Shown: piece after piece, positions 25,066-35,600 of the stretch
Numbering within the stretch: position 1 is the stretch's first letter
Layout of the letters: every line of letters starts with the position of its first letter
Origin: Gavia stellata
Lineage: Eukaryota; Chordata; Aves; Gaviiformes; Gaviidae
Assembly: GCF_030936135.1 (NCBI RefSeq)
Contig: NC_082618.1
Span: 5,491,034 to 5,555,033 of the forward strand
DNA: 64,000 nt
Direction: 5' to 3'
Made by a program: the position numbers and the translations under genes
The notes under the pieces: model-generated
Database searches by the model: none
What the model saw: the letters and a program-made list of their open reading frames with translations, nothing else
Told to the model about the DNA's origin: nothing

Positions 25066-28000
25066 AAATCCAGCCAAGAATCCGCCAATGCCAAGTCCTC
25101 TGGGTCGTGTGCTCGTCTCACCTGCTCTGGCTGTCCTCGCCTCGCCATTAGTGCTAATTACGGACGGGACTCTCCCTGCTCTGCCCTATGCCCATTGCTT
25201 GGACCCCCCGGAGCAGGGGTCCCAGGGGCTGGCACCGGCGGAGCTTTGCTCTCTGCCCAAACCCAAGCCCTCTCCCAGCTGCCTCAAGTGTTTCTTCCTG
25301 AAAATGCGTGCCACCTAGTGCACACTCAGCCGTGTGGCAGCCGAAAATGCGATCCGTCCCTCCGGAGGTCCTTCAGGCCCCCTCTGAAGCTGGAGGTTTT
25401 CTGGATCAGCCGGGAAGAAGCATCAGGCTTGGGCATAGCATCTCCATCCCAGGCAGGTTCCTGCACCGGCAGGCAGCGACGTCCACCCCGTCTGTCTCCC
25501 CAAGTCTGTCTGTCCCCGTGCAGGTCACCACTTCTCAATCACACGCTTCGGCACGGTTCGAGTTAGCTGGCCTTTATTTAAAAGCACTTAAGCTGTGGCT
25601 GCAGCGATCCCGTCTAACACCAGTGATGCTTCGGCAGAAGCAGGCTGCCTGTGTTCCCCGGCGCTGGCAGATGCGGGCAGAGAAGCCACCAAGTGCTAGT
25701 CCCAACGGACACGTCGTATATTAGTGGCTGTTGTCCCATAGGATCTCGCTGCCCGGAGCCCAGTGTAGGATGAGGTTTCACCCCAGAGAGGTAATGTCAT
25801 GAGAAGGGACACAGAAAAGGGAGGGAGTTACAGGTGTACCCCAAAGCTAATGGTCCACAGCGTGGACTTCGCTGTGACCGACCGAGGGGACCCAGCTCCC
25901 CGTTTCCCATCCCCTCTTCCACCCTACGGTCCGTGCCTGCTCCTCCGCAGCTCTGGATGCCGGCCGGAGCCCACGGCACGTATCAGCTGGCCCTCCGCAG
26001 AGCTGCCTGTCAGCGCTGTGTCCTTGGGCTGCTCTGTCTCACCTGGCTGGGGTGGCTTCTGCGGCACGTTGGTCAGGAAGCAGATTACCAGGAGGAACAA
26101 AGGTGATTTTGTCCGGGGAAAGGATGGGTACCTCTCCCTGAGCTCCAGCTTGCTGCAGCCAAGGGCAATGCTGAGCCTCTCCGGGGGCTGCAGCTGCCTT
26201 TTCCACAGCCCTGCGCTTCCTTCGGCACTCACCAGCTGCCAGAAAATACGTTAAAATTAGTACTTAGGTTACCAAATAGCACAAGGGTGTGCTAGGACCA
26301 CAGCTCCAGCTGCATCGAGGCAGGGCTTGACGCCAGGACGGGGGACCCGAAATGCTCTCGTACTGCACTTATGTCTTTCCCTTCTCCTCAGGTTGGTGGA
26401 CACCGGCTGGTTCGGGGTGTGGGAGCTCTTCTCCTGGGACGCCACTTCGCAGGGTCCCACCCGCTGCCCCTGCCCTGGAGCAGCGGGAGGAGCGGAGGAA
26501 GGCATAGAAGGAGGGAAGGCTCCATCCGCTGCAGGAGCAGCATCCTTCGTGCTGGTGCTTCCCAAAGCGCGGCGGAAGGGAAGGAAACCCGTAAATACCC
26601 GGTGATTTAGCTCAGCAATCAGCAGGGGAAACCTGTCGTTCATTATAAGCCAGCTAATGGCTCACAACAGCAACGGGTGTCCTGAGGAACAGCCCCGTCC
26701 TTTCCTCCTGCCAGCAAAAAGACGCCTTTTGTTTTAGCTTGTGGCTTTTTTATATTGCATCAGGCCCTTCTAAATCGCCAACATATTTCCTGGCAATGGC
26801 GCAGTACGTACAAACGGCTTTATCTCTGCTCTCTGTGTTTTCCCAGCTAATTGAAAAGGGAAGCCTTTTTTTTTTTTTTCTTTTTCTGGAGGCTCTGTGT
26901 TTTCTGCAGATTTGTGAGCTGCTATTTTTCCCCAGCTCCCACCCATGACCGAGCTGCTGCCATAAAAGAGACTCGGTGACAGCTGCTGTAGATGCCATCC
27001 ACCCTGCCGCCGGCGGAAGCTGTGGCAGATGTTGCTCGTGGCACGTGGCAGATGCTGAGTGGATGTGGGCACAGCCCCGCTCAGCCCTGACCCCCCCGAA
27101 GCTCTCTCCCGTGAGCATCACGGATGTCCCCCAGTGACTAGGCAGCAGGACCATCGCGAAGGACAAAAAGAGCTTTTTTTCCTGGCGAACAAGAGAACAG
27201 CCCTGCTGCCCTGTGGAATTTTATAATTAGCCTTTCTTATGTGGCTGTTCCTTGAATAAGGCTGGCTGTGTTTTCTCTTCCTCAGAGCAGTGTAAGCCTG
27301 TAGCCTGACACTGCCAAGCCACTCAAAGCACATGCAGTAACGATGTAGACATGGAAAACATCTGAGATGCTGCCCAAACGGCCCGAGAAATCAAGGACAG
27401 GGTGGAGAGCATCTTCGGGCTGCTGACCTTACCCCTGCGCGTTTGCACTTGGGGAGGCTTACGTTCCTGGTGTTCCAAGTCTGGATGCGGATCGATACTG
27501 AAGTTGATGATTTCCAGCCCTGTGGGCCCTGGCAGCTAGCCAGGAGGGCAAAGAGTTTGTCAAAGTTTAGGCAAAACAGACTTAAAAGGCACCTTTGAAA
27601 CTTGCATTTGCGAGCTGGCTAATTAGAACTTTGCCGCTACTGGGAGATAAAAAGTAAAAGCCTAATTGCTAATTACTGAATCCCTACAAGAAAGTAATGG
27701 CAGATGAGTAACCGTGCAGTTAGCGACAGTTGTAGCCGGAGCCTGCTTTGTGCTGAGTTAAAACATGAAGCCCAGTCGTTTAAGGGCATCTAAGGGTCTG
27801 GGCTTTGTGTTGGAGCAAATGAGCAATGCAGCAGCAAGAGCAACGAGGCAACTGCTGCCTCCCGTGAAAGCGAGGGGAGGAATCCTGTTGATCATAGGAT
27901 CGACTTGTTCAAAGCCAAAATTGCTGGGGAGCTTAAGAATCCACAAAACTAGGAAACCCAGTGCGTTTGAGGGCCCTTTTTCTCTTGCCTTCAAGGCTGC

Positions 28001-28696
28001 TGAGACCCAAGAGTGTCGTGTTGCCAGACTTTTACTTGCAATGATGGTTAAAATGGTTAAAAGGCTATAATGGTTAAAAATGGTTAAAAACACACTTCCT
28101 TTTAAAATAAAGAGAGATGCCCCAGTTGGGAGTTGAAGGAGACAACATGAATGCGTAGCACACGAGTTGATGGAGGTGGATGGGAAAGGTTTCCAGCCCC
28201 GGGTGTGGGCATCCCTCACTGCGGGCTGAGATTGCAAGGACATGGCAGGTCTCTCTAATGCCCTCAGCAGAGCTGCCTTGCATGGGTGGGCAGGAAAAAT
28301 CCTGCAAAAAAGGACCTCTGAAGGCAATTTCTTGCCCAGGAACAGGCAGGGAGGACCACAGTTTGCAGGAGGAGCGGGGCCCCCAGCAAGCGGTCCCCAA
28401 GTCCCCCGGGCAGGGCAGGAGGCTTGGGACTGTCCCCTCCCGCTGCGTCCCGCTGCTGGCTCAGGCATCGACAGAAATATTTCCAGCCAGATGGTTATTG
28501 CCAGCTTCCTCTCCAGGTGGGCATTCAGAAAGCTGAGGAGGGAGGTGGGAAGGAGCTGAAAAGCCCAAATCCTCTGAAATAGCTTCTCCCTTCCCCTGAG
28601 GCGTAACCCGGGCTCTGCCAGCACCCAATTTAAGGATGTGTCCCTGCCTGCCTTCCTGAAACCCGAGCCATTCCCTCCCCGCCATGTCTCCTTAGA

Positions 28697-28790
28697 GGTC
28701 TTCCCTCTCTTCCTCCCTCTCTCCTTCCTCTTCCTCTTCTTCTTCCCCCTCCTCCTCCTCCTCCCTCTCTTTCTCCTTCGCTTTCAGGAT
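28697..28790 (+). repeat. Pyrimidine-rich (CTT/CCT) tract
   Basis: A nearly pure C/T run of about 90 bp (cttcctcttcctcttcttct-like), ending in CGCTTTCAG and then GATGACCC. It resembles an unusually strong polypyrimidine tract plus 3' splice site, but no downstream exon frame is recognisable. Confidence 0.7.
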
Positions 28791-30319
28791 GACCCACCCC
28801 AGGACGGGATGCAGGGCTGCCATCCCGTGCTAGAGCTGTAACCCAGCTGACAGCAGCCGCCTCCTGGCCTCAAAGGTGCAAAGGGATGATGGGCTGGAGC
28901 TGTTCAGTTGATGGATGAGATCCTTTTTCTCTTCCTTCTTTATATTTTTTTAAATTTGCTAAACAAAATCTCACCTAAAGAAAAAATCCTTGCCTTATCC
29001 CCATCACCTCTTCACTGGGAATACTCATTTCAACAATTATTTTTAAATTTTTTTTAACTAACTAGCCAGCTCTTTCCTTTACTTCAAAAAAGAATATTTA
29101 TTTCTGGGATTAAATACACCCATCTTTATACTGGAAAGAAAATACCAAACAGGTACGTGGATTTATGATGCTTTTTTTTAGGTCAGCGTGGTAATTACTA
29201 ATAACGATCTGACGGGGCGGTGGCGGCTGAAAGACTGTAATTTCTCATTAAGTGGTTTGAATAATAGAAAAGTGGAAGAAGTGACAGCTAGAGAGCAGGG
29301 GCTTTAGGTCCAGTCATGGCCAAGGGGGACCAAAGGGGGACCGAAGCGGACCAAAGGACCTGCACAGGGTCTCGTGTCCAGGCGGGAGGAGGGAGTTTTC
29401 ACCGAGGGCAAAGAGCTGGTTGGGCAGTGTGTCTGCTGTGGTGTGTGTTATTTGGGGTGAAAGCAGGGACTTTCTGTGCCCCCGCGTTAGAGCCCTGCTC
29501 CCACCCTGTATGTGTTACATCAGACGCGGTGGCCAACGCTCGTGCAGGATGGGGGCGGATACGGGGTACGCTGCTTCTTCCATCGCATGCATGGTTGGGG
29601 GTTGTTTTACAAGACACCTAACAGCTCGAAAGACCTTAGTTTGAAGGCACTTTCAGAAACCCACATTCAGCAACCCTTTAAAAGGGATGCCGTGCTTTGC
29701 TACAGTGCCACGATGGCTTATTATGGCTTAAAAGCAGTTTTTAATCTATAGGCATTCATCAAGTGTCCCAACACCCCTGGGTGCAAGGAAAGGGGGTTCC
29801 GTTTGCATCCAAACCCCGAGCGTTGGGGTGAAGATGGAGAAGCAGGTGGAAAAGCACAGACAGAGAAGGAAAGTCGTGTTTTACCTTTTTGGGGTCAGCT
29901 ATGGCACAGCATTGCAGCGGTTAATGGCTGCTGCCACCCTGCCAGGGCGCAGGAACGCACTGGCTCCGGCACAAAAGTGGCCCGTGATGACAACGTCCCC
30001 GAGAGCAGGACGTGATGCGGGGGGTTTGGCCGGGGCAGGGCGGCAGAGGGGCTGTCTGTCAGCCCTGCCCCACCGGAGAGAGGGGAGGGCCGGCGGGACA
30101 AAAGGCGACATTATTCGGTGCTGCCGGAGGGATGAATGGAGTATTGAAAACCACCACCTTAGGGAGTAGATTGATTTTCATGCCCCATCACTGAGCCGTC
30201 TGTCTGCTGGCGGGTCTCCTCCCGAGTCTTGGTCAGCAGAAGCTGAGCGGTGAGAGTGGGGAGGTGTAACGGGGCCGTATCCCATCCACAGGGCTCCATC
30301 CTGCACCTCCACCACTGTG

Positions 30320-30447
30320 CTACCATCACCTCTCGTTGGTGTACACAAAAAGCCTTGGTCTACCATCACCTCTCGCTGGTGCACACAAAAAGCCTTGGTC
30401 TACCATCACCTCTCGCTGGTGCAGGCAACAAAGCCAAAGGCTTGGTC
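30320..30447 (+). repeat. 40-bp tandem repeat, three copies
   Basis: Copies start at 30320, 30360 and 30400, each beginning CTACCATCACCTCTCG and carrying CACAAAAAGCCTTGGT in the first two. The third copy diverges with a short insertion. Period is exactly 40 bp between copies. Confidence 0.9.
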
Positions 30448-31883
30448 TGGAGGCTTGGGAGCCCACCCAACCTTGAGGGACCTTGGCTGGGTGGGCACCG
30501 CACTGACACATGGTCCCACCTGGGAGCTCTTCCCACCCCGTGCTTGCGTGTCGGAAAAACCAGGAGCAGCGAAAGGCTGGATGAGGGGTTTCCACAGGGT
30601 AGGTGTTTGGTCACCGAAACGGCAGATTTAACATCCTTTCCCAAGTTTCTGACCATCAGTAGATGCCTCAAGCGGCAGCAGTCGGTGCCCATCCCTTCAG
30701 GAGGTGTTGTGCCTCGGGTAGGCTGGAGGGACTAATTTTAGGGCTCTGCTTAGCTGAGATTTACAGCCTGGCTCTAGAGCCGGCGTATGAAAGCATCCTC
30801 ACGATGGCACTCCTCCACCAGCGCACGCTGCTGTCCCAGCGCTGCCATCGCTGGGACCGCTGGGACGTGGGGCTGGGTTCCCAGAGGTGTAACGGAGAGC
30901 AGGATCAGCCCCCATCCCACTCCCCAACAGGGTGCGAGTGAAACAGAGCTAGAAATCCACCACTTTGGCAGTGATTTCTGAAGGGAGCAGTAAATGACGG
31001 GGAAACGGCATCTTACGATATTTAATCTCTTCCTCGGTTTCTGCCTGACGTTCCCCTGTTTGCTTTCCATCTTGCCCCCGTGGAGTTTGCGTCTCCATCC
31101 CCCAGATGAATGAGATTGTCCTATCAGACCCCAGAAATTTCTGTCTTCCCACAGAAACACCTTTCCCTGCTGTTTCCCATGGGATGACGAAGAGCGGAGA
31201 CAACGGGGGTCTCTGGGTAAAGCCCCTGGGAATGTGCCAGATGAGGCGGGGAAGTCTCATGTTGGGTGGTTAGCGTGGAGGTCTTGGGGGACATGGGTGC
31301 CCAGGGATTAGAGCTGCCTGGGAGAGCTCTTGGGTGAATTAATTCATCACGGGGTGATGAAGAAATATGGGTGCAAGGCACCAGACGGGGCATTTTGGTA
31401 GCTCAAGTGCCGTTTATGATCACACGCTGCCTGGTGGGACCCCATGAGGACCTCAGCACAGGCTGGGCACCGGGAAGAGCCCTTGGGAGCGGGGAGGCTG
31501 TGTCACCCATGGAACAGATCCCCTCTTCACGCAGGAGGAGGTGGGCACGGTCTCCAGGAGCCCACTGTAGGAGCGCACCGGAGGGAGAGGAGCCAAGGCA
31601 AAGCAGAGGGTTGGCCACGGCCGTGTCCAGGCTGGGCTTTAGCTGAGTGCTTGTCACCGGCAGAGCCGGAGCAGCCTTGCAGAGGGCACATGGGGCAGGC
31701 AGCCCAGCTGGGGGTGAAGTGAAGCACCATCCCTTTCCAAAGGGGATTGTGTGGCATGACTTGGTGGAGTCCAATGGGAAGTACATTTTGGGCTTGTGTG
31801 GGTGGGGAGCTCTATCCCAATTCTGTCTGGATTTAATGCGTGACTCAGTTTACCCACGTGTGGTATGGGGTATATGGTATATA

Positions 31884-31949
31884 TCATAGAATCACAGAAT
31901 CACAGAATCACTAAGGTTGGAAAAGACCTGTAAGATCATCAAGTCCAAC

Positions 31950-31983
<34 letters not shown>

Positions 31984-32128
31984 AAAAAAAAAACCAAAAC
32001 CACACACCACACACACCCCCACAAAAAAACCAAAACCACCCATAAACCACAAAACACACCACAACCCACACCAAAACAACCCACCCACACCACACAGCAC
32101 CATGCCCATCAAGCCACATCCCACAATA
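31884..32128 (-). mobile_element. CR1 LINE 3' fragment split by simple-sequence expansion
   Basis: The left part (31884-31952) is a canonical CR1 tail: TCATAGAATCACAGAATCAC, GGTTGGAAAAGACCTGTAAG, AAGTCCAACCA. The right part (32098-32128) resumes the CR1 consensus: CACCATGCCCATCAAGCCAC and ATCCCACA. Between them (31953-32097) is an A-run followed by A/C-rich low-complexity sequence, where the copy at 21021 has only CCAGCCCAACCC. The element's sense strand is minus and nothing in it is coding. Confidence 0.85.
31953..32097 (+). repeat. A-run and AC-rich low-complexity block
   Basis: About 28 As, then a second A-run after a TC, then irregular CCACACACC / CAAAACCACC sequence with almost no G or T. 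It sits exactly inside a CR1 copy, at the short AACCCCACC-like segment of the consensus. Confidence 0.9.
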
Positions 32129-32469
32129 ATGTGCAACCTCATGTAGAAGTAACAGAAGGACAAGCTCCATGTGGATGCAAACAGGATGGTTCCCTGGACA
32201 TCTTAGGGCTGAAGACCCTGGGTGAGAGCTCTGAGGCTTGGCATTCAGGTGTCCTGGGGGGTCTGAGGTCCATCCTTCTGCTTCATCTTGCCACTCAAAA
32301 AAATATCTCTTGTTCTCATTAAATTCAATCTGAATTATTTTTCATGTGACTCCCAGTCAATGCTCATGGAAGTGCCGAGGAGGGACTTGTTTGCAGGTCC
32401 TGTATGGCCTGTGGTGGGGCAAAGGGTCTCCTGGCCATCACCACTAACACTGTTGTCTGCACGTTTCAG
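32129..32469 (+). other. Sequence upstream of the first SSC4D coding exon
   Basis: About 340 bp, not repetitive, ending in CACTGTTGTCTGCACGTTTCAG, which reads as a 3' splice site (AG at 32468-32469). It is therefore probably the end of a 5' UTR intron. A promoter is not evident. Confidence 0.5.
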
Positions 32470-32517
32470 GGACAACCTCCTCTGGACGCCCATCTGCAGG
32501 AGGACCACGGCGCAGCA

Positions 32518-32629
32518 ATGAGACTCAGTCCCTGTCCAGCCAGCCGACACGGCACGGGGAGGGCGGACATTGGGGTGCTGCCTCTCTCCCTGATGCCAGC
32601 TGCCCTCCTCCTCCTCCTCAGCCCCACCG
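32518..32629 (+). CDS. SSC4D: SSC4D exon with start codon and signal peptide
   Basis: Encodes 37 residues plus one base. An Arg/Pro-containing start is followed by the hydrophobic core [17 protein letters not shown], a good secretory signal. The exon probably begins at 32470 after TTTCAG; an alternative acceptor is at CTGCAG (32498). The frame is open upstream to 32404, so an earlier start is possible. A second in-frame Met at residue 26 directly precedes the Leu run. Donor: CCACCG then gtgagc. Confidence 0.8.
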
Positions 32630-35600
32630 GTGAGCTCCTGTGTGGTGCACCTGGAAGGGGGGAGTTTTAAGTACCCACGAACTCCCTCCTGGCCTCAGCT
32701 TTGTGGGTGGGAGATTTTCTTCATTGGGAGCCACGAGCAGGAATATCGTCACGTCCCCAACGGCGCTGAGTGCGCACAGGGATGGAGGGAGAAAGTTCAG
32801 CTCTCATCTCCCACCGTGACCTACGCGTGATGGCAAGTTCAGCATTCAGGGCTGGCAGGCGGCTGGAGCAGGCAGCTGCTGGCGATGGGGACAGCACAGC
32901 TCTGAGCCCCAGAGCAGGCAGCGGTGCTGGGAGGATGCTGATGGCCGAGGGATGGGAGCCATGGGACCCATCCTGCCGAGGCGATGGGTGGGATGAGCAC
33001 CCAACCCCTGAGGACACTGGTCCCAAGTCACTCCTGGCAAGCACTGTCCAGCCAGGCTGGGAAAGATTTAAATTGAACTGGAAAAAGCCATTCCTGCTCT
33101 CAAACGAGGGTCCACAGGAGCGCTGCGGCAACGTAATTATCCTGGTGTGACTTTATCAGTGTAATTACAGCCAGGCGGTCCGTAACACCTTCCTGCCTCA
33201 ACAAAGCCCCACCAAGACAAAGCCAGCCAGAAAGCAGGCAATTAAGGTGTAGTCAGACACCATAATTGGATTAAATTGGGTTTTATAGTTCCCACCCCCT
33301 CAGCTGGAGCTTCCCGTCGTCCCCCCCGAGCTGCTGGTGGCAGCACCTGCACCCACAGTCGGGGTGGGGGTCCCTGGGGGGACCCTGGTGGCTCTGCCGC
33401 TGTCCCCTGCACCGCTGGGCTCTCCCGGCTCTCTTCATTAATGGGCACGGCTAAGTCGCTACCGAAGGGCGATTTGTCCTCCCACTTGGTGGTTTTATTT
33501 AGTGCTGTGCCCTGAAAGGGATGGTGTTTACTTGAGCTAGTTTCCCCTTTTCTTTTGGCTTTGTGAAGCTGGATCAGAGGAACGTGGAGGGCTCTATCTC
33601 TTCTCAAAATATACTGGTTTCCTCTCGTTCCTCATTAACGTAGATAGAGCAGGCATATTTTTTCAGGTCTCTCTTGACTTTGCTGGAGGATGCTCTCAAA
33701 TGAATATTTCAGAGCTTTGATTTTGACTTAAAGGGAGATGAATATTGAATATTTAACAACATCCTTTTTATCCACTGCTTTTTCGGCACTGGAGTGGGCT
33801 AGGTGTTAAAAATCAATACAAGCCAGGATCAAACACTCTTCCTAAAAAGCCTCGCATCTCCACATTTTTGGTCCAGAGGTTATCTGAATTACCTCTCTCC
33901 GTGGGGCTGCCATGTCCTTCCCCATCCTCTCCTTGGGCGAGCCAGCCTCCCCGCTCCCTTGGTCCCCCCTCTGTAATCCCCAGTTCTTGCTGGCATCGCA
34001 GCATCACTTTCCAGCCTGCCTGGGTCCGCCTGGGGTGGCTCGAGAGGGCGGCAGCGGCCGACCACAGCTGGAGCTCCCAGGCTGCCGTTGTTCATCCCAG
34101 CTACGGGTGGCACCTCGCTCCTAGCCCCTCTTCCTGGGTGCTAAGCCATAGTTACAGCCAGACGGTTGCCTTACTCTCATTCCTCTTGGGGCTTCTAGGT
34201 CTCTCTTTGACAGCCCTGTTTTGTAGCTGACGTAATGGTCTCCCAGGTCATGTCTCGGTGAGGGAAAAGGGAGGTGGGTTCATCTGCTTGACTGTCCCCT
34301 CCAGGCTCACGCTGCCTCTCACGGCGGTGACATCCGCCTCCGGAGCGGCAGGGATTGACCTTCACGTCATTGCTCGGAGGCTGAGCATGAAGCAGGACAG
34401 GGCTGGTCCAAGCCAGGGGTAGGAATAGAGGCCATGGAGCCACCACGGACGTTGATCAGCCCTTGGCTGCTGTAATTAGCGTGGAGGGATTTCGTTTGCT
34501 CGGAAGGTGTCACCCGCGGGAGAGGGCTGTGCCGCCGGAGTCTCAAGCCCGAGGCGCCCTGGATGCCCGAGGAGATCTCTGCTGCCCTCGCTGCCAGCTG
34601 GCCTCGAGCATCTGCCGAGGGCTTGCAAACTCCTGGGGCACCCGCAGGGGCAGCGACGGGGACATCTGCAAGGTCCAGCCACCCATCTCCATCCACCGTC
34701 CCCCAGGGCACCATGATCACATTGCTGTGACCCCCCGGACAAGCTGGAGACCTCAGTGCCCCATGCTGGCAGCACCCCGGGGGGGACCCCACATCATTCA
34801 GAACTGGGGCTGAGAGGGGTTTTGTGCCCAAATAATGCCCAAACTGTGGGAGGCGGGCCCAGCCCAGCGGGGGAGCGGGTTTTTGGGGGAGCTCCGGCTC
34901 TGCCTATGGCCCCCCCAGAGCATCCCGCCCACCCTGGGTGCTTTCAGAGCCCTTATTTAAACCCAGCTGACTGGGATGGGGATGCATCCCGCAAGTGTTC
35001 ACCTCCCTCCACGTGCTGCTTGCTCACGCTGGTTGGAGAGGGCTGAGAATTAAATGGGAATTAAAGCCCCGTGTGGCCGGGCAGCCGAGCCCCGAGGCAG
35101 AAATCAGCAGCGGTTCGTCTGCGTCCCCAAAGCTCTCACCTGCCTCGTCCCCTTGGGTGGTGGACGTGGCCTGGCCAACGTCACCCCCTGAGCCGGGTTC
35201 CTCGAAGCGCTGAGGCTGGCTGGAGAACAGATGGAAAGAAATAGGATAAACGTAGGTACGGGACCCAAAGGAAAGCCCCAGCCATTGCACGATGGCACAC
35301 TGTGTATCGCAGACCTGGAGCTGCCCTTCCTGAGCTGGCTGGGAATGAGAGACCCCATCCTGACTTTCCGACACCCCCAGATTACACCAGCCCCAGTGCT
35401 GCAGGAGACCAGCAGCTCTTCCCTGGATTCACCCCCACTGCTACATGAAAACAGTTCCGTTTAATCGGGAAGACAACGGAGGAGTCCCTCCTCCCTCCCA
35501 GCACTTGCTGTGCTCCACCAAGCTCCTTCCCGGCTGTGGGAGGACGTTTCTGCTGCAAACTCTTGTTAAGCCTTTGGCAACATCTCCTGGGCTCCGGTTA

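Larger units (their letters stand above)
25066..31883. other. Intergenic DNA between DTX2 and SSC4D, right part
   Basis: About 6.8 kb with no exon I can identify. It contains an AT-rich, homeodomain-site-like island (27590-27700), a 288-codon minus open frame (27758-28624) that I do not accept as a gene, a pyrimidine tract (28697-28790), AT-rich sequence (28920-29180) and a 40-bp tandem repeat (30320-30447). An untranslated first exon of SSC4D could lie here but cannot be placed. Confidence 0.55.

Noticed and set aside
31892-32170. Minus frame with runs of Phe, Val and Trp resembling a membrane protein
   Set aside because: It is the reverse translation of the A/AC-rich block inside a CR1 copy.
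20600-32469. Search for ZP3 exons between DTX2 and SSC4D
   Set aside because: No zona pellucida cysteine pattern found by reading translations; not called, though a diverged relic cannot be excluded without a search.
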